This document shows positions 14,047-16,718 of a stretch of 16,718 bases of DNA, piece by piece. Position 1 is the stretch's first letter; every line of letters begins with the position of its first letter. The stretch covers positions 1 through 16,718 of the forward strand of contig JAEYSE010000101.1 of assembly GCA_023435025.1 (NCBI GenBank), given 5' to 3'. The position numbers and the translations under genes were made by a program. The notes beneath the pieces are model-generated. The model had not been told where the DNA came from and did no database searches. It worked only from the letters and a program-made list of their open reading frames with translations. Source of the DNA: Bacillota bacterium. Its GTDB lineage: Bacteria > Bacillota > Clostridia > Christensenellales > CAG-138.

Positions 14047-14859
14047 ATGACGAAAATCGCACTCATTACCGGCGCTTCTTCGGGCATAGGGGCCGAGACC
14101 GCCTTGTTGTTCGCACAAAAAGGATATACGGTGTACGGCGCATCAAGAAGCGGCAAGCTTCCAATGTTGCCCGAGAACGCGTTGGGCCAGCTATTTCCGC
14201 TGCCTATGGATGTGACGGATGAGGAAAGCGTGAAGCAGGGCGTTTTTCATGTGCTGCAAACGGAAGGCTGTATCGATGTACTGATCCATGCGGCGGGCAA
14301 CGGAATCAGCGGGCCTCTGGAGTGCTGCACGGCACAGGATGCGCAGCGGCAGATGGAGGTCAATTTCTACGGCGCGATCCGTATGCTAAACGCCGTGCTG
14401 CCCTCCATGCGCGCAAAAGGCAGCGGGCATGTGGTGCTGGTGGGCTCGGTGGGCGGGGTATTCGCCGTTCCGTTCCAGGTGCTTTACAGCAGCTCCAAGG
14501 CCGCGCTTGCCATACTCTGCGAAGGGCTTCGCATGGAATTAAAGCCCTTTGGCGTGAAGGTCGCGCTGGTGGAACCGGGGGATGTGAAAACCGGCTTTAC
14601 AGATGCGCGAAAACCCATCTCCGGCATGTGCGAGGAGTACCAAGAAGCCTGTGCGCGCGCCATTTCCCGCATGGAAAAGGACGAGCGAAACGGCATGCAT
14701 CCTTGGTTGGTCGCAAACGCCATACTTCGTGCGGCAGAAAAGAAGAATCCCAGGGCGCATACCGTGGTGGGAAGCGTTTACCGCATATTTGTGTTCTTAA
14801 AAAGGATATTGCCCTACGGCCTTGTGGAAAAGCTATTGTACGGCATGTATCTGAAGTAG
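14047..14859 (+). CDS. Short-chain dehydrogenase/reductase (classical SDR)
   Basis: 270 residues with a Rossmann fold. TGASSGIG (8-15) binds NAD(P); MDVTD (54-58) binds the adenine side; HAAGNG (81-86) stands in for the usual NNAG; N106, S134, Y147 and K151 (YSSSK) form the catalytic set; VEPGDVKTGF (175-184) is the usual PG motif. Arg34 after the second strand (SRSG) suggests NADP preference. The C-terminal extension (about 235-270) is basic and hydrophobic (VYRIFVFLKRILPYGLVEKLL), as in SDRs that act on lipid or sterol-like substrates at the membrane. The substrate cannot be told. AAAGGGA precedes the ATG. It is the last gene before the terminator and not a standard member of the dnaB neighbourhood. 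Confidence 0.92.
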   Translation: MTKIALITGASSGIGAETALLFAQKGYTVYGASRSGKLPMLPENALGQLFPLPMDVTDEESVKQGVFHVLQTEGCIDVLIHAAGNGISGPLECCTAQDAQRQMEVNFYGAIRMLNAVLPSMRAKGSGHVVLVGSVGGVFAVPFQVLYSSSKAALAILCEGLRMELKPFGVKVALVEPGDVKTGFTDARKPISGMCEEYQEACARAISRMEKDERNGMHPWLVANAILRAAEKKNPRAHTVVGSVYRIFVFLKRILPYGLVEKLLYGMYLK

Positions 14860-14881
14860 CTATAGAGGTATTGCGCAGCGT

Positions 14882-14964
14882 AAGAACGCTTCTCAGCTGG
14901 ATTGCGCAAAGACGGCCTGTTAGCATGATGATAGAACGATTGTTCTTAACGAGCAAGCGTTCTT
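14882..14964 (+). promoter_or_regulatory. Possible antiterminator pairing in front of the tail-fibre genes
   Basis: AAGAACGCTT (14882-14891) is exactly complementary to AAGCGTTCTT (14955-14964), the 3' arm of the following terminator, and CTC (14892-14894) can extend the pairing to GAG (14951-14953) across one bulged base. This 13-bp duplex and the terminator stem exclude each other. The 8-mer ATTGCGCA also occurs twice here (14870-14877, 14901-14908). This is a layout like an attenuator, but it could be chance. Confidence 0.35.
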
Positions 14965-14972
14965 TTTATTTT
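14933..14972 (+). terminator. Intrinsic terminator after the dnaB–SDR unit
   Basis: AGAACG (14933-14938), A·G mismatch, TTGTTC (14940-14945), loop TTAAC, GAGCAA (14951-14956), CGTTCT (14958-14963), followed by a T-rich run to 14972. This 12-bp stem with U-tract is the clearest Rho-independent terminator in the window. Confidence 0.85.
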
Positions 14973-14981
14973 ACAAGAAAC

Positions 14982-14989
14982 GGGGGAGG
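14982..14989 (+). promoter_or_regulatory. Strong Shine-Dalgarno of the BppU-like gene
   Basis: GGGGGAGG, just behind the terminator. In the frame of the following gene the nearby candidate starts are ATC at 14994 (4-base spacer) and CTG at 15000 (10-base spacer); no ATG, GTG or TTG is in place. Confidence 0.7.
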
Positions 14990-14993
14990 AACA

Positions 14994-16046
14994 ATCGCGC
15001 TGGATATCAAGCGCCCCACGGCCAACCGGGATTTTGAGGTAGTGGAGGGCGATAACGGGAACGTACTGGAGGTGACGCTGACTGACGACGGGGTTCCGGT
15101 AGATTTGGCAGGCTGCAGGGTCTACACGATATTCTCAAAATCGGACGGCACGGCGCAGCAGGACAACGACGGGCGTGGCATTACAGTCGAAGGCAATAAA
15201 TTGACGATCTCCCTTTACACCACCAGCGTCGCTCCGGGGCTTGTGGAATGCGAACTGCAGGTGTATTCCGGGGAGGAGCAAACGACGCTTGTTACCTCCG
15301 CGAAGTTCAACTTCATGTGCCGCAGGGGGATTGCCAACGACGATACCATTGAGGCGACGGACGAATGGCCGCTGTTGGTTGATATGATACAGCGAACGGA
15401 AGCCGTGGAGGAAGCCGAAGCCCTGCGCGTGATTGCGGAAAGCGGGCGCGAAAACGCAGAGGACGAAAGGGAAGCGGCAGAGGCTGCTCGGGGAGCCTTT
15501 GCGGACAAGTGGCGCAACATGGGACTGGTAACGCACGGCCTCCCCCACACAGAACATCCAACCGGTACTATAACGGAAGAATCCGACAGGTTTATTTTTA
15601 ACATAGGCCTTCCCAAAGGAGAGCCGGGGACGGTAAACAGCCACGCCCATGGCAACATAACCAGTGATGGCAAAATCGGCACTACCGCCAACCGCATGCT
15701 CATAACCGGTGAGGACGGCGCTGTGCAAGTGGCCGCAGGTCCAGCGGCAGCGCGGGCAGCAATAGAGGCTGCAAAGTGGTATACGTTCCCAACGGTGCCT
15801 TTGGTTGCAGCCTCATGGACAGGCACCGGGCCATACACGCAGACCGTTACTGTCGATGGAATGACCGCAGACATGGAGCCGCTTTACGACGTGGTGCATT
15901 CTGCCACGCCCGTTACGGCAGACGCGGAGGATGATGCGTTTGTACTTGTAACCGACCTTGATACGGTGGCGGGGAACGTTACATTCTCATGTCGAAACCA
16001 AAAACCTACGGCTAACCTGAATATCCGCATGAGGGTGGTGTTGTAA
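14994..16046 (+). CDS. Phage baseplate/tail-fibre protein with BppU_N-type N-terminus
   Basis: About 350 residues. The N-terminal part (to about 130) starts DIKRPTANRDFEVVEGDNGN and continues with LEVTLTDDGVPVDLAGCRV and LVTSAKFNFMCRRGI, the pattern of phage baseplate upper protein N-domains (BppU_N), which anchor receptor-binding fibres. An Ala/Glu-rich coiled coil follows (about 135-170), then GLPKGEPGTV and SHAHGNITSDGKIGTTANR, which resemble tail-fibre shaft motifs, and a beta-rich C-terminal domain (about 260-350) with YTQTVTVDGMTADMEPLYDV. The start is unusual: I place it at ATC 14994 (giving MALDIKRPTANRD) because of the Shine-Dalgarno and upstream terminator. ATGs at 14925 and 14928 are in frame but lie before the terminator and have no binding site. 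No structural phage genes adjoin on the left. Confidence 0.85.
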   Translation: MALDIKRPTANRDFEVVEGDNGNVLEVTLTDDGVPVDLAGCRVYTIFSKSDGTAQQDNDGRGITVEGNKLTISLYTTSVAPGLVECELQVYSGEEQTTLVTSAKFNFMCRRGIANDDTIEATDEWPLLVDMIQRTEAVEEAEALRVIAESGRENAEDEREAAEAARGAFADKWRNMGLVTHGLPHTEHPTGTITEESDRFIFNIGLPKGEPGTVNSHAHGNITSDGKIGTTANRMLITGEDGAVQVAAGPAAARAAIEAAKWYTFPTVPLVAASWTGTGPYTQTVTVDGMTADMEPLYDVVHSATPVTADAEDDAFVLVTDLDTVAGNVTFSCRNQKPTANLNIRMRVVL

Positions 16047-16047
16047 T

Positions 16048-16718
16048 ATGGCAAAAGGCATTAAAATGTGCAGCGGCGGTGGCGGCAAGGCTCAACTCAA
16101 TACACAAATAATCACATCATCACAAAATTGGACTGTTCCCGCTGGCATAGAGCGTGTGTTTGTGCGCTTGTTTGGCGGCGGAGGTGGTGGCAGCGGCGAT
16201 AACGGCGGCGGCGGCGGCCACATGATGTACAACATGCTTACGGTTGAGCCGGGAGCGGTAATACCAATTACGATAGGTAATGGCGGCGCTCCTGCTTCTG
16301 CCGGAGGGGTCACCTCTTTCGGAACGCTTTTGTCTGCATCCGGTGGCAGTGGTGGGAATAATGGCGCTCACGGTGGGACTGGCGGCGGCACGACCGGAAC
16401 AGGAGGCAACGGTTCATACGGCGGTGGCGGCGGCGGCGTAGGTACTGGAGGTGACGGTGGCTTTTATGGCGGCGGTGGTGGCGCAGCCGGTAGTGGAACA
16501 GGAGGCAAGGGAATTGGAAATGGTGCGGCTAATATATCTGGCGGCGCTGGTGTAAACACTACTTTATTGCCGCTAGAGTTTACTGGCGCAGGAGCGGGAG
16601 GCTCATTTTACGGGAGTGGCTCCTCTTCATATCGTGGCGGCGGTGGTGGTGGTGGTTACGGTGGAAACGGCGGAGACGGTGGTGTGCCATATCACTCTAC
16701 TTCCACTGACAAGCATGG
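16048..16718 (+). CDS. Glycine-rich phage adhesin-like protein (C-terminus beyond window)
   Basis: The frame is open for 223 codons from the ATG at 16048 to the window edge. Residues 17-47 (starting QLNTQIITSSQNWTVPAGIE and running through RVFVRLFGGGG) match the start of Gly-rich domains of tail-fibre proteins (W/F-TVPAGV…V-GGGGGG). The rest is dominated by Gly runs, with Asn, Ser, Thr and Tyr between them, as in the polyglycine sandwich of gp38-type tip adhesins. GGC and GGT triplets are reiterated, for example five GGC at 16204-16218. Only one base separates it from the upstream stop, so translation is probably coupled; its own ribosome binding site is weak. Codons such as ATA, TCT, ACT and AAT are commoner than in the housekeeping genes, consistent with phage origin. 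A receptor-binding role is inferred. Confidence 0.8.
   Translation, partial: MAKGIKMCSGGGGKAQLNTQIITSSQNWTVPAGIERVFVRLFGGGGGGSGDNGGGGGHMMYNMLTVEPGAVIPITIGNGGAPASAGGVTSFGTLLSASGGSGGNNGAHGGTGGGTTGTGGNGSYGGGGGGVGTGGDGGFYGGGGGAAGSGTGGKGIGNGAANISGGAGVNTTLLPLEFTGAGAGGSFYGSGSSSYRGGGGGGGYGGNGGDGGVPYHSTSTDKH

Noticed and set aside
14322..16046. A single 574-codon open frame joining the out-of-frame part of the dehydrogenase gene to the BppU-like gene
   Set aside because: Its first 180 codons overlap the clearly coding SDR frame, look Arg/Gly/Ala-rich like a GC-frame shadow, and the frame crosses an intrinsic terminator. Only the part after 14982 is taken as real.

Overview
The window reads as a chromosomal segment of a fairly GC-rich Gram-positive bacterium of the Clostridia type. 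The evidence is a DUF2232(YybS)–gdpP–rplI–dnaB gene order, an nfeD–floA pair as in Firmicutes, strong AGGAGG-type ribosome binding sites, and GC-rich codon use. I cannot name a genus. No tRNA, rRNA, CRISPR array, insertion sequence or integrase is visible.

Layout, left to right. (1) Minus strand, 1-3706: glycogen phosphorylase (glgP), then a 292-base gap carrying six consecutive hairpins, then a DUF1461 membrane protein whose stop overlaps the start of tsaD, which runs off the left edge. (2) 3707-4040: a divergent promoter region with an extended -10 promoter on each strand. (3) Plus strand, 4041-8644: short NfeD-type membrane protein, floA, an unrecognised single-span protein with a conserved-looking C-terminal tail, a PIG-V-like mannosyltransferase-family membrane protein, and a Nudix hydrolase. 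This looks like one membrane and envelope transcription unit, with folded spacers on both sides of floA. (4) 8732-14859: a promoter with a perfect 17-base spacer, then DUF2232, gdpP (c-di-AMP phosphodiesterase), rplI, dnaB and a short-chain dehydrogenase, closed by an intrinsic terminator at 14933-14972. (5) 14982-16718: two phage-tail-like genes, a BppU_N-type baseplate/fibre protein and a glycine-rich adhesin-like protein cut by the right edge.

Working together: GdpP, L9 and DnaB form a known Firmicutes neighbourhood linking c-di-AMP turnover, translation and replication. NfeD and FloA act together in membrane microdomains, and the three genes behind them may share that envelope role. The two tail-fibre-like genes are one nucleotide apart and probably form a receptor-binding module.

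Most worth a second look: the tail-fibre pair directly behind a housekeeping operon; the terminator between them, whose 3' arm can alternatively pair with an upstream 13-base segment (attenuator-like); the lack of an ordinary start codon at the strong Shine-Dalgarno of the BppU-like gene; and a recurring style of hairpin-dense intergenic islands (four here), two of which share an exact 12-mer.
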